Source: Granulicella sp. S156 (GTDB taxonomy: Bacteria; Acidobacteriota; Terriglobia; Terriglobales; Acidobacteriaceae). From it: a stretch of 64,000 nt of DNA. Positions 48,345-57,427 of this stretch are shown here, piece by piece (positions within the stretch are counted from its first letter, which is position 1; each line of letters opens with the position of its first letter). A program made the translations under genes and the position numbers. The DNA lies in assembly GCF_009766105.1 (NCBI RefSeq), contig NZ_LMUH01000007.1, forward strand, positions 56,790 to 120,789, given 5' to 3'. The notes beneath the pieces are model-generated. The model was not told where the DNA came from. It did not search any database and worked only from the letters and a program-made list of their open reading frames with translations.

Positions 48345-49601
48345 ATGATCCATATTGGTTCTCCGGCATTCTATTTGCTTTTCATCGTTGCCTTGCTTAG
48401 CGTCTCCGGTTTGCTCGCGCGCGGCGTGAAACCAGACCCAAAGAAGCTGAACGTGCCGTTAGAATCATTGCGCGGTCTGCTGGCTGCCAATGTATTGGCG
48501 TGCCATGCTCTGGTTTCGTTTTACTGCTTCCGCACCGGACAATGGGCCCAGGCCCCTTCGCGCTTCTACAACTACATTGGGACAGAGTCGGTAGAGATGT
48601 TTTTCTTCATGAGCGCCTTTCTATTTTGGTCAAAGTGCCTTAGTCCCAAAGGTCTTGGTGGGTACGGCAACTTTCTGCTCAAGCGCTTTCGTAGATTGGC
48701 CCCCGCTTACTACGTCTCAGTCTCCCTCATCCTGTTGATCGTCCTCGCCCGCACACACTTCCACCTTGTTGTCGCCCCGCTGGCCTTCCTTGGTCAGGTG
48801 GCACTTTGGTTCCTCTTCATACCGATACCTACGACGAACGGCTTGCCCGTAACGGCCATCAACGCCTATGTAACGTGGACATTGTGCCTCGAAATCATCT
48901 TCTATCTCTTCCTTCCCTTGCTCTTCCGTATCTTTAAGGGATATCGGATCGTGGCAGGCATTGGCGCCGCCATGGCCATCTATGGCTTTCTTGCGCTACG
49001 CGGTATCAGTACGGCCTCCGATTTCCATAAGACAAGCGTGGCGTGGTTGATCGTGCTCTTCCTTAACCTCTTCTTCGGATTCGGCTTTGGATTAGGGATG
49101 CTGTTGGCGTTCATCTTCCATAAGTGCCCTTCGGAGTGGCTTGCCGTTCTACGTCAAAGGCGGTGGACGCCGGTCCCGCTATTGTGTCTTGCGGCCCCTA
49201 TGCTCTTGCATGTCAAGCTGTACGACGCTCCGCAGTTCTTGTGCGTCATTGTCTTCTTTGCGTTCGTGGCGGCGGGCAATGACCTCTTCGGCCTGCTGTC
49301 GTGGCGCGGCGTCTTTCTACTGGGGACGGTCAGCTACAGTTTTTATCTGATGCATGGCATCATGCTGTATTTGATGTCGCACGGACTGGACCGTTGGGTG
49401 AGGATCGTTTCGTTGTCGCCGTGGCGGTACTGGAGCTTCATCTGCGTGGTGGCGGCCGTTACCGTTTGCCTGGCGAAGATACTCCACCGGCATGTTGAGC
49501 TACGGTTCATGAGCCAGCGCTCTGCCCTGGCGCAAACCAGAAAGGCCATCGGCGAACCATTCGCCCACCCAGTGATCCCGGAATTGGCATCCCCACAATA
49601 G
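48345..49601 (+). CDS. Acyltransferase family 3 membrane protein
   Basis: 418 residues with GAGG eight bases before the ATG. About ten membrane segments. Family marks: VPLESLRGLLAANVLACHALVSFY with the catalytic-type His, FFFMSAFLFWSKCL, LLKRFRRLAPAYYVSVSLIL, and YVTWTLCLEIIFYLFLPLLFRIF. The C-terminal soluble tail is short. As with the gene at 16331-17560 it should O-acylate a surface sugar, but the two are only distantly alike (this one has an extra N-terminal helix before the ESLRG motif). It stands alone and is followed by a strong hairpin. Confidence 0.85.
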   Translation: MIHIGSPAFYLLFIVALLSVSGLLARGVKPDPKKLNVPLESLRGLLAANVLACHALVSFYCFRTGQWAQAPSRFYNYIGTESVEMFFFMSAFLFWSKCLSPKGLGGYGNFLLKRFRRLAPAYYVSVSLILLIVLARTHFHLVVAPLAFLGQVALWFLFIPIPTTNGLPVTAINAYVTWTLCLEIIFYLFLPLLFRIFKGYRIVAGIGAAMAIYGFLALRGISTASDFHKTSVAWLIVLFLNLFFGFGFGLGMLLAFIFHKCPSEWLAVLRQRRWTPVPLLCLAAPMLLHVKLYDAPQFLCVIVFFAFVAAGNDLFGLLSWRGVFLLGTVSYSFYLMHGIMLYLMSHGLDRWVRIVSLSPWRYWSFICVVAAVTVCLAKILHRHVELRFMSQRSALAQTRKAIGEPFAHPVIPELASPQ

Positions 49602-49648
49602 AGAACGTTGGATCGCCGATCCCCCTGGATTTGATTACCAGAAAGCAG

Positions 49649-49671
49649 GGCCCTCCCGCTGCGGGAGGGCC
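49649..49671. terminator. Hairpin between convergent acyltransferase and SDR genes
   Basis: GGCCCTCCCGC and GCGGGAGGGCC separated by one base give a very stable stem. No U-run follows; it probably insulates the convergent genes in both directions. Confidence 0.65.
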
Positions 49672-49697
49672 AGTGAGAGAACAACGCAGCTCGCCTC

Positions 49698-50477
49698 TTA
49701 GAGAACCATGCCACCGGAGACTTCAATCCGCTGGCCGTTGATCCAACGATTGTCTTCAGAAAGCAGTGCCGCGATCATCGGGCCGATGTCGTCGGGAACG
49801 CCGACGCGACCGAGAGCCGTCATCTCAGAGACACGCTTGTTGATCTCCGGATTGTCGCGGACCATGCCGCCGCTGAAGTCGGTGGCAATCGCACCAGGAG
49901 CAACCGTATTGACAGCGATTCCGCGCGCGCCCAGCTCCTTCGCCAGATAGCGAGTCAGCACCTCAACAGCTCCCTTCATGGACGCATACGGACTGCTTCC
50001 AGGGAGCGTAAAGCGGGTCAACCCTGAAGAGACATTCACGATCCGGCCTCCATCGTTGATGAGCGGAAGGAGCTTCTGCGTCAGGAAGAAGACACCCTTG
50101 AAGTGGACGTTGTAAAGATTGTCCAGTTCCCTCTCGGTTGTCTGGTCAAAGGCGTTGTGATGAGAGGTACCGGCATTGTTGACTAAGTAGTCGAACCGCT
50201 CTGCTCCGAGTGTCGCCAACGCCTCGCGCACACTCTGCACAAAAGCGTCGAAGGTACTAACGCTGCCAGTGTTGAGTTGTATGGCAATCGCCTTCGCTCC
50301 CGCCTCACCGGCAGCAGAGACTACCTTGTCCGCTTCTGCACGATTCGAGTTGTAGGTAAAGATGGAAGGTACCCCGCGCCTGGCGAGGTTGATTACGGTG
50401 TTGCGGCCAAGTCCACGGCTTCCGCCGGTGACGATGGCAATTTTTGCATTGGAGGTTACAGCATTTTCTGAAGGCAT
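49698..50477 (-). CDS. Short-chain dehydrogenase/reductase
   Basis: 259 residues with GGAGT upstream of the ATG. Classical SDR: IAIVTGGSRGLGRNTVINLARRG (TGxxxGxG), YLVNNAGTSHH, IVNVSSGLTRF with the catalytic Ser, and SPYASMKGAVEVLTRYLAKEL with Tyr and Lys. The end LGRVGVPDDIGPMIAALLSEDNRWINGQRIEVSGGM is that of FabG-like SDRs. Substrate not known. Divergent from an AraC-type regulator 144 bases away, a common arrangement in which the regulator activates the SDR. Confidence 0.88.
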   Translation of the reverse strand: MPSENAVTSNAKIAIVTGGSRGLGRNTVINLARRGVPSIFTYNSNRAEADKVVSAAGEAGAKAIAIQLNTGSVSTFDAFVQSVREALATLGAERFDYLVNNAGTSHHNAFDQTTERELDNLYNVHFKGVFFLTQKLLPLINDGGRIVNVSSGLTRFTLPGSSPYASMKGAVEVLTRYLAKELGARGIAVNTVAPGAIATDFSGGMVRDNPEINKRVSEMTALGRVGVPDDIGPMIAALLSEDNRWINGQRIEVSGGMVL

Positions 50478-50621
50478 TCACTACTCCTGGGGTTACATGT
50501 CCCTTATTCAAACTACGTTCAACCCCGCGCGAAGTGAATGCCGAAACTCTTCCATTTCTTGCCTATTCCTGCTTCGAAAACTACTCTTGGTAGAGCGATG
50601 CCGTGGAGAGAAGGAACCAGT

Positions 50622-51512
50622 ATGTTGGATGGATTAGTCGAAGTTGTCAGGCGCTATACGGAGGCACAGCCCGGAGAGAGCCCTTTCGCAACAGCGATTG
50701 AAGGTGTGACCATCCTCCGGTCCTTTCACGAGAAACGCCCCAACCATCTCCTCTACAAGCCCGCTCTTTGCATTACCGTTCAAGGTGCGAAGCGCGCGAC
50801 CTTTGGAGACAAGCGCTTTGAATACAGGGCAGGACAAGCTCTGATCGTGAGCGTCGAGATGCCTGGATTCGGCACCGTTGCTGAGGCGAGTCCGAGCGAG
50901 CCCTTTCTTGGCATCATTCTCGAATTCAACCATGCCGTCATGCGCGAAGTGATGTCTGAGTTGGACACACCACCCAGGCCCAGCGATCACTTAGGGCCGG
51001 GCGTCTTCGTCACAGACTTCGATGGCCCTCTCGCGGACTGCACGCTGCGCATGATGCGTCTGCTCGACACGCCGAGAGCTATCTCCGTGCTCTATCCCGC
51101 AATCATGCGCGAGATCTGCTACTGGCTCCTGACGGGACCACACGGAGGCGAAGTCGTAAAGATGGTGTTGGCAAATAGCCATGAGCAACGCGTGATCAAG
51201 GCGATTCACGCGCTGCGCGATCGCTTCGCCGAACCGGTAAGAATTGACGACCTGGCCTCCATCGCGCAATTGAGCGCGTCTGCCTTCCACCGACAGTTCA
51301 AAGCGATTACATCCATGACGCCGCTTCAATATCAGAAGCAGCTTCGCTTACTCGAAGCACGGCGGCTGATGGTCTCCGATGCGGCCAACGTGGAGACAGC
51401 CTCGTTTCAGGTCGGCTACGAGAGTCCTTCGCAGTTCAGCCGGGAGTATTCTCGTATGTTTGGGAAGTCTCCTCGGAGAGACGTCGCTATGCTGAGAGAG
51501 ATTGCCGCCTGA
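50622..51512 (+). CDS. AraC-family regulator (AraC_N type)
   Basis: 296 residues from ATG 50622 (AAGGAACC upstream). N-terminal cupin-like AraC_N domain: LYKPALCITVQGAKRATFGDKRFEYRAGQALIVSVEMP, FLGIILEFN. C-terminal double HTH about 195-290: RIDDLASIAQLSASAFHRQFKAITSMTPLQYQKQLRLLEARRLM and VETASFQVGYESPSQFSREYSRMFGKSPRRDV. Probably controls the divergent SDR gene. The effector cannot be named. Confidence 0.9.
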   Translation: MLDGLVEVVRRYTEAQPGESPFATAIEGVTILRSFHEKRPNHLLYKPALCITVQGAKRATFGDKRFEYRAGQALIVSVEMPGFGTVAEASPSEPFLGIILEFNHAVMREVMSELDTPPRPSDHLGPGVFVTDFDGPLADCTLRMMRLLDTPRAISVLYPAIMREICYWLLTGPHGGEVVKMVLANSHEQRVIKAIHALRDRFAEPVRIDDLASIAQLSASAFHRQFKAITSMTPLQYQKQLRLLEARRLMVSDAANVETASFQVGYESPSQFSREYSRMFGKSPRRDVAMLREIAA

Positions 51513-51630
51513 ACAACAGCGGCGCAGATCATCTCGGAGAAGACGACATATCCGTAGTAATCCGGTGTCGGGAAATGAATTGGCGATTTTGCGTCAATCG
51601 AGGCTTGTTCCTGACGAGAAGCGCTTAGGA

Positions 51631-52191
51631 CTACTCTTCCCTTGCATCCAGGCCACGGAAAGCAAGCGCGAGGAGCCTCTTCACGCGCGCTTCTCCGGCT
51701 GCGCTTGGAGGGATCCGCCATAAGAGTCCAACCAGCACAAGAAAATCCTCGGGATTGGATCCGCGACGGATTTCACCTGAACCTTCGCAGGCGTCCATCA
51801 GTTGGCGAACCGCACCCAGCATAGGTCCGTACGTTTCCTGCATGTCCTGATCCGATGTTCCGGCATGGACGATGTCGGCAACCCCATATTTCATTCTTCC
51901 GAATTTGGCGAGCCGATCGCACCAGGTACGGAATGCCTGGAGCGGCGGGTGCTTGCTCAGAAGCACAGGAGCCAGCGCAACAAGCGTGTCGATCTCCTTG
52001 CGGTACACGCTCAGCACCAAAGACTCACGGCTCGGGAAGTGACGGTACAGCGTCCCCGCGCCAACGCCCGCCGTCTTCGCGATGGAATTGAGCGATGACG
52101 CCGGATCAACGGCTAGCGCATCGCGCGCTACCTCCAAAATACGATCTCGGTTTGCTTGCGCGTCTGCGCGCAAATTTTCATTGTCGGCCAT
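51631..52191 (-). CDS. TetR-family repressor
   Basis: 186 residues from ATG 52191; AAGGGG is very close to it. N-terminal TetR helix-turn-helix: NRDRILEVARDALAVDPASSLNSIAKTAGVGAGTLYRHFPSRESLVLSVYRKEIDTL. The C-terminal domain resembles the SbtR type (FRTWCDRLAKFGRMKYGVADIV, VRQLMDACEGSGEIRRGSNPEDFLVLVGLLW). Divergent from an aldo/keto reductase with a perfect 18-bp dyad between the starts. This is the standard layout for a TetR that represses both itself and the enzyme gene. Confidence 0.9.
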   Translation of the reverse strand: MADNENLRADAQANRDRILEVARDALAVDPASSLNSIAKTAGVGAGTLYRHFPSRESLVLSVYRKEIDTLVALAPVLLSKHPPLQAFRTWCDRLAKFGRMKYGVADIVHAGTSDQDMQETYGPMLGAVRQLMDACEGSGEIRRGSNPEDFLVLVGLLWRIPPSAAGEARVKRLLALAFRGLDAREE

Positions 52192-52204
52192 AACCCCTTG
52201 ACTA

Positions 52205-52222
52205 AACGGAGAATTCTCCGTT
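52205..52222. promoter_or_regulatory. Perfect TetR-type operator
   Basis: AACGGAGAATTCTCCGTT, a perfect 18-bp palindrome 13 bases before the TetR start and 53 bases before the reductase start. A weaker related site (AACCGGAGAGTTGTCC) is at about 52236-52251. Confidence 0.65.
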
Positions 52223-52275
52223 ACGCTCTGACTGTAACCGGAGAGTTGTCCCTTTGTATCTGGTTTGGAGGATTT

Positions 52276-53319
52276 ATGCAATATAAAAAGCTCGGAAACA
52301 CAGGTCTTGACGTGTCACACCTCTGTATCGGCTGCATGGGTTTTGGTGAGCCATCGCGCGCCTATCCTGGCTGGTCACTGGACGAGGAAGCCAGCCGCTC
52401 GCTGATCCGCCACTCTATCGAGGCGGGAATCAACTTCTTCGACACTGCCAACATGTATTCGAACGGGGGCAGCGAAGAGATCGTCGGCAGGGCGCTTAAA
52501 GATTTCACCAACCGCGACAGCGTAGTCATCGCGACGAAGCTCGCCGCCGCCACGCATAACGGGCCGAACGCTATCGGCTTGTCACGGAAAGCGATCATGA
52601 CCGAAGTCGACCATAGTTTGAGGCGGCTTGGCACCGACTACATTGACCTCTACCAGATCCACCGTCGCGACCAGTTGACTCCGTGGGAAGAAACCCTGGA
52701 GGCGCTTCACGATCTGGTGAAGATGGGCAAAGTGCGCTATCTCGGAGCCTCCTCCATGAAGGCATGGGAGTTCAGCAAGGCGCTGAACCTGCAGCGGGCT
52801 AACGGCTGGACACGCTTCGTGTCCTTGCAGGACACCTACAATCTGCTCATGCGCGAGGAGGAGCGAGAGATGCTGCCGCTCTGTGCCGATGAAGGCGTGC
52901 AGACCATTGTTTATAGTCCGCTTGCGCGTGGGGTTCTTGCCCGGCCCTGGGGAGAGAAGACGCCGCGATCAGAGACGGAGGCTGCTGCCGGCCATAAAGA
53001 TGAAACAAACGCCCAAAGCGATCAAAAGATCGTTGCAGCGGTGGGTGAGATCGCGAAGGAGCGTGGCGTCAGCCAGGCGAACATCGCGTTGGCATGGCTG
53101 CAGATCAAATCGGTCGTTGCCGCTCCAATCGTTGGCGCGCTCAAAATCAAGCACATCGACGACGCGATTGCGGCTCTCACAGTTACCTTGACGGAGGCAG
53201 AAGTCGCCAGACTTGAATCGCCTTATACGCCACGCATGGACTACCAGGGTGTATCTGACCCAGTCATGCTGGCCCGTGCCATAGAGGCAGCGACCGGATT
53301 CAAAGCCTCTGCCGCCTGA
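52276..53319 (+). CDS. Aldo/keto reductase
   Basis: 347 residues from ATG 52276 with GGAGG upstream. AKR (beta/alpha)8 protein with the catalytic tetrad regions: NFFDTANMYSNGGSEEIVGRALKDF (Asp and Tyr), VVIATKLAAA (Lys) and IDLYQIHRRD (His). NADP-binding part: VYSPLARGVLA and VGALKIKHIDDAIAAL. Similar to the YajO/YdjG-like group acting on small aldehydes and ketones. Expected to be derepressed when the divergent TetR binds its effector. Confidence 0.9.
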   Translation: MQYKKLGNTGLDVSHLCIGCMGFGEPSRAYPGWSLDEEASRSLIRHSIEAGINFFDTANMYSNGGSEEIVGRALKDFTNRDSVVIATKLAAATHNGPNAIGLSRKAIMTEVDHSLRRLGTDYIDLYQIHRRDQLTPWEETLEALHDLVKMGKVRYLGASSMKAWEFSKALNLQRANGWTRFVSLQDTYNLLMREEEREMLPLCADEGVQTIVYSPLARGVLARPWGEKTPRSETEAAAGHKDETNAQSDQKIVAAVGEIAKERGVSQANIALAWLQIKSVVAAPIVGALKIKHIDDAIAALTVTLTEAEVARLESPYTPRMDYQGVSDPVMLARAIEAATGFKASAA

Positions 53320-53401
53320 CGTCAACACAACGGAGCCGCGCATAGGGTATACCGGTTCGCGGCTCCTTAGAAGATTCGATAGACACCAGGATTTCTCGTA
53401 T

Positions 53402-53833
53402 ATGACGCCAGACACCCTCTACAGGCTTGCTCCGCCATTGATCTCGTTACAATTTCTCGCCTTCTGCTGGACAGTCCATCGAGAGATCGAGGCTGCCGAC
53501 GCTGAGAGGCAGTCGGTGATCCCTCTACCAGACGTGATCAACATACTGAGTCTGTTCGCGACGGTCGGCTGCTTGATCGTATTACCCCTTGCGACCGAAG
53601 CTTATTTATGGCTTTCACGGATGGTCCTGGGTGGCGCATACGTCTTGATTGCGTTCCATCCGTTCATGGTCGCGGCACACTACAGACTTTGGAGGCGAAA
53701 GGAAAAGTCCGGGAAATACACAAATGGCGCAAGGTCTCCATATGCAAACCGCGAGGAACTTATGATCTCGCTCGTCTCCATTCTGGTTGCGACCGCGGTT
53801 GCAGTGTGTCTCCGAATGCGCACTGGCATTTGA
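53402..53833 (+). CDS. Small membrane protein, unknown function
   Basis: 143 residues, AGGA ten bases before ATG. Four likely membrane helices: LAPPLISLQFLAFCW, VINILSLFATVGCLIVLPLA, MVLGGAYVLIAFHPFMVAAHY and ELMISLVSILVATAVAVCL, with a basic cytoplasmic loop (LWRRKEKSGKYTNGARSPYANRE). No family recognised. Same strand as the reductase, 82 bases away. Confidence 0.6.
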   Translation: MTPDTLYRLAPPLISLQFLAFCWTVHREIEAADAERQSVIPLPDVINILSLFATVGCLIVLPLATEAYLWLSRMVLGGAYVLIAFHPFMVAAHYRLWRRKEKSGKYTNGARSPYANREELMISLVSILVATAVAVCLRMRTGI

Positions 53834-53917
53834 ACCGTGCCGTTGCCACCGGGCCAATTCACTCGCTAAGCAAGGGTTTGAGATGACCTCTTTCCAAGGC
53901 CATGCCGCACACGAAGC

Positions 53918-55432
53918 TCAGGCGGCGGCCTTGGAAGCCGCCGGCTCCTCTGCTGCCTCGCCGATATGGTCAAGATCGACGCCCGTAGTCTCGATGCGGA
54001 ACCACGACGTCACCGCAGCTCCCAGCAACGATGCGCCGATCAGACCGTACAGCAGCCACCGCGTGCCAATCGAGACCAGCAGGATAGGAAACAGGAACGC
54101 GGTCGCAACCGCACCAATCTTGGCGAAAGCTGCCGCGAACCCTGCGCCCTTACCGCGGATTGCGGTCGGGAAAACCTCACCGGCGAGCAGGTAGGTCTGT
54201 GCATTCGGGCCAAGATTGGTCATGAAATTGAACAGCATAAAGCCCGTGAAGATCAGCGGGATCTTCAATGCGCCGGTGATATCCACGGAGAGCGAAGCGA
54301 GAAAGAGCCCGACCGCACAGCCGATGAAACCGACAATTTGCAACCGAATCCTTCCCAGCTTGTCGGCGAGCACAACGGCGAAGGCAATTCCAACGATCAG
54401 CAGCAACGTGATCATCGCTGCTCCCCTGGCGGCCAGGATGTCGTTGGCGATGAGATCGCTCAAGCTGCGGACGTGATCGGCTTCCTTACCGAGTGCAGCG
54501 GCCAGGATCGTCGGCGTGAAGATGCCGATGCCATAGGTGCTGAGATCCTGCAGGAACCAGGGCACCGAGGCGAGGATGGTTGCGCGGAGGTAGCGCGGGC
54601 TGAACAACGACAGGAAAGAAGTGCCCCCATGCCCATGTCCACCTGCGCCGGAGGGCTGTGGCATCAGGACGATATTCCCCGGATACTGTGGCTTGCGCAG
54701 CAGCAGCCGTCTCGCCGCATGGGTTGCGCGATCGGTAGCGCCGCGCGTGTGCAGCCAGTTGGCGCTCTCCGTAATGAAGAAACGCCCAATGGTGACTGCG
54801 AGGGCAGGCACGACGGCGGTTGCAAACATCCATCGCCAGGCGTCGAGCTTGGGTAGAACGACCAGCACCGCATAGCCAACTGCGGTGCCACACAAGGCAC
54901 CTACTGCCTGGAACGCGAAGGCTCCAAGCACCAGCTTCCCGCGGCTGGTGCTCGGGATATTCTCGGAGATAATCATGTGCGCCGTTGGGTAGTCGCAACC
55001 GAGCGCGAGCCCCAGCCCAAACAGGCAGATCACGAGGGACGTGAAACTCGTGCAGAACACGGCCGCACCAAGGAATGCGGTGAAGATAATCATCTCCACG
55101 ATGAACATCGACTTGCGTCCGAACTGATCCGACAAGCTGCCGAGGCCGACCGCGCCGATCAGGATGCCGCACAGGCTCGCCGCGCTGATGAAGCCGTTCT
55201 GTGCCGGACTGATATCGAACTGCCGAGCGATCAGCGGAAGCGCCACGCCGGTCATGAAGACGACATAGCCCTCGAAGAACTTTCCGGCCGCGGCCAGCAG
55301 CCAGATGAGCCGCTGCATCGCGGTCATCGGGGTGGAGAGAAGCCGGGTGCCATCCGGCCACATGGGCAACTCATCGATATAGTGCTGTACGGTGCGCGGC
55401 TCGCCCGGCGCGGGATTGACATCATTCGGCAT
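53918..55432 (-). CDS. MFS transporter, sugar/phosphate-porter type
   Basis: 504 residues; ATG 55432 has GAGG nine bases before it. Twelve membrane helices with MFS signatures: GSLSDQFGRKSMFIVE (loop 2-3) and VLADKLGRIRLQIVGF (loop 8-9), plus GCDYPTAHMIISENIPSTSRGKLV in the region of the family PESPR-like motif and EVFPTAIRGKGAGFAAAFAK late. A His/Gly-rich central loop (GAGGHGHGGTS) is present. Substrate not certain. The gene directly upstream in the same operon encodes a PstS-like phosphate-binding protein, so phosphate uptake is the best contextual guess. Confidence 0.82.
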   Translation of the reverse strand: MPNDVNPAPGEPRTVQHYIDELPMWPDGTRLLSTPMTAMQRLIWLLAAAGKFFEGYVVFMTGVALPLIARQFDISPAQNGFISAASLCGILIGAVGLGSLSDQFGRKSMFIVEMIIFTAFLGAAVFCTSFTSLVICLFGLGLALGCDYPTAHMIISENIPSTSRGKLVLGAFAFQAVGALCGTAVGYAVLVVLPKLDAWRWMFATAVVPALAVTIGRFFITESANWLHTRGATDRATHAARRLLLRKPQYPGNIVLMPQPSGAGGHGHGGTSFLSLFSPRYLRATILASVPWFLQDLSTYGIGIFTPTILAAALGKEADHVRSLSDLIANDILAARGAAMITLLLIVGIAFAVVLADKLGRIRLQIVGFIGCAVGLFLASLSVDITGALKIPLIFTGFMLFNFMTNLGPNAQTYLLAGEVFPTAIRGKGAGFAAAFAKIGAVATAFLFPILLVSIGTRWLLYGLIGASLLGAAVTSWFRIETTGVDLDHIGEAAEEPAASKAAA

Positions 55433-55486
55433 CGCGATACCCCTCATGAATAGGCCGAGCAACAGCGGCAAAGCTTGCTTGCCGGT

Positions 55487-56587
55487 CTAGTGGATTTTGG
55501 CAATCTGCAGCTCGCTGCGCGCGCGGATCGATACCGGCAACGCAATGAAATGCACTGGATCGAGGAAGCTCGCCGCGCTGCCGCCTTGCGGTGAGATGCA
55601 CCAGACAAGAAAATTGCTAATCGCCGTCGCGACCTGCGCGTTCGGTTGCTTCTCCGAGACCATTGCGTATTCGTAGTTGATCAGCGGATAAGAATTTGCG
55701 CCGGGAGCGAACACCAGCGTCAGGCGTTCGTCGGGTGGCGTGCGTGGCGTAAGCGTGGCAGCGGCCGCAGCAATCGTGGCTGCCGTAGGAAGCACAAAAT
55801 TCCCATCCTCATTCTGCAGCGCCGCCGTTACGAGGCCAGCCTTGTTCGCATCGGCCTCGAAACTTGCACCAAGATAACCGACCGCATAAGGGGTGCCGGC
55901 AAGTTTTTGCGCCATCTCCCGATTGCTGGATGCTGTCAGGCTGCCCGCTACCGAAGGCCAATGCACCGTAGTGCCGTAGTAGACGGCATTTTCCCAACTC
56001 CCGTGTGGGGCAACACCATTTACCTCGGGGGTGGAGAAGCTCAGGAACTGCGTAAAGATGAACGTATCGCCCGAGCCATCGGCACGATGTACCGGCACGA
56101 TCGTGCGATGCGGCAGATGTGCCCCTCCATTGAGCGCCGCAATGGGCGCGGCATCCCATTCGCGGATCTTGCCGGAATAGATATCGGCCAACACCGGCCC
56201 GCTCAGTTTCAGCGTGGAGCCCCGCAACTCCGGCAGATTGACCACCACCAGCTGGGCCGAGATCGCCAGCGGTATGTTGAGGATGTGAGGATTGGCCATG
56301 GCCTGGTTGTCGGTCATATACGCGTCCGACGTGCCGATCTGAACCTGCCCAGAGATGGCCGTATTGATGCCCGCTTCCGATCCCGTGGCCCCGACCGTCA
56401 TGTGCACTGCAGGATCGATCTTCGCGTAGGCGCCAACCCAGGCTTGGAACACCGGGTAGATCAACGTGGACCCCGATTCGGCCACATTCTGTGCCGCTGA
56501 ATACGCCGCCACCGACAAGAACGCCAGCCCAGCGATGAACGCCGAGACATGTCTTGCGCCGTAAACCACGCCAATGCCACGTCCCAT
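55487..56587 (-). CDS. PstS-like periplasmic phosphate-binding protein
   Basis: 366 residues from ATG 56587 (GAGGAG upstream). Signal peptide SAFIAGLAFLSVAAYSAAQ. PBP-like type 2 domain of the PstS family: ESGSTLIYPVFQAWVGAYAKIDPAVHMTVGATGSEAGINTAISGQVQIGTSDAYM, IPLAISAQLVVVNLP, LSGPVLADIYSGKIREWD, and VPVHRADGSGDTFIFTQFLS, which contain the phosphate-contact Ser, Asp and Arg positions. It is 54 bases ahead of the MFS gene and there are no pstC, pstA, pstB or phoU genes in the window. Either it serves a distant Pst system or works with the MFS protein. Confidence 0.88.
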   Translation of the reverse strand: MGRGIGVVYGARHVSAFIAGLAFLSVAAYSAAQNVAESGSTLIYPVFQAWVGAYAKIDPAVHMTVGATGSEAGINTAISGQVQIGTSDAYMTDNQAMANPHILNIPLAISAQLVVVNLPELRGSTLKLSGPVLADIYSGKIREWDAAPIAALNGGAHLPHRTIVPVHRADGSGDTFIFTQFLSFSTPEVNGVAPHGSWENAVYYGTTVHWPSVAGSLTASSNREMAQKLAGTPYAVGYLGASFEADANKAGLVTAALQNEDGNFVLPTAATIAAAAATLTPRTPPDERLTLVFAPGANSYPLINYEYAMVSEKQPNAQVATAISNFLVWCISPQGGSAASFLDPVHFIALPVSIRARSELQIAKIH

Positions 56588-56812
56588 GCAGCACTCCTCT
56601 TCCGCAATTCCAGGCACCCATGAGAGCGAGCCGAATCTGTTAGAAAATGCTTCTCCACGCTACAGACGCACTGTTACGAAATGATGACATTCTTTCCAGC
56701 AAATGCGGGACCGAGGCAGCCCCCCGAGAGGGTTGCCCGTGGGCGATTTGGCGTCCTGGCAGGGACCCGCATCCCGGTTGAACACTTAGCCGAGATGCAT
56801 CAGCCGTCTAAT

Positions 56813-56985
56813 TTAATGCCGTTTCGCGGGTTTATTCAAGCTGATCAGCTGATCCCGAGTCTGTTCGAGAATCTCTCGTGAAAGGTTGAGGTCTGACACG
56901 GCACGAGAAAGGTTGATCGCACCCAGCATTGCACTAATCGTGAGAATCGCACGGGCACGCCGATCAGAGGTTCCTTTTGGCGAAA
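56813..56985 (-). pseudogene. C-terminal fragment of a TetR-family gene
   Basis: Reading the minus strand in the frame ending with TAA at 56813-56815 gives SDRRARAILTISAMLGAINL then SRAVSDLNLSREILEQTRDQ and LISLNKPAKRH, the typical last two helices of a TetR regulator. Nothing upstream gives the DNA-binding half: the next DNA is the SnoaL-like gene. No start codon is present in this frame, so start-based gene calling misses it. Confidence 0.6.
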
Positions 56986-56995
56986 CAAGGCAACC

Positions 56996-57361
56996 GTGCT
57001 CGAAGCCTTCGAGACACTGTTCAACAAGCGTGACTACGCGGCGGCGGAACGCTTCTGGTCACCCAACTACATCCAGCACAGCGCACACATAGCACCAGGC
57101 CGCGAAGGGCTGTTCAATCTCGTCCGCTCAGCGCCGGAAGCGCTGCACTATGAGAACCAGCTTATCGTTGCAGAAGGTGACTACGTCATAGCCCATGGCC
57201 GCTTCACGGAGATTGGAAGGCCCGCCGCCTGGATCGCCGCCGACGTTGTCCGCTTCGAAGACGGTCTTCTCAAAGAGCATTGGGACGTATTGCAGGACGA
57301 GGCGACCAAGGCAGAATCTGTCAGCGGCCTTCCCATGTTCGGCGACACCTTTCCCAAGTAG
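56996..57361 (+). CDS. SnoaL-like (NTF2-fold) protein, N-terminus possibly damaged
   Basis: 121 residues from GTG 56996, with no ribosome binding site. The in-frame codons before it read NKATV, matching the usual family opening, so the original start probably lay a few codons upstream and was lost. NTF2/SnoaL-like pattern: LEAFETLFNKRDYAAAERFWSPNYIQHSAHIAPGREGLFNLV, then VIAHGRFTEIG, IAADVVRFEDGLLKEHWDVLQDE. Family members are small polyketide-cyclase-like or stress proteins of varied function. It abuts the decayed TetR fragment on the opposite strand. Confidence 0.7.
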   Translation: MLEAFETLFNKRDYAAAERFWSPNYIQHSAHIAPGREGLFNLVRSAPEALHYENQLIVAEGDYVIAHGRFTEIGRPAAWIAADVVRFEDGLLKEHWDVLQDEATKAESVSGLPMFGDTFPK

Positions 57362-57427
57362 CAGCCAACAAAGCGCGAATCGACTTGAGGAAGCTCTGAA
57401 CAAGGGTGCGAGCATTGATCCACTGCC

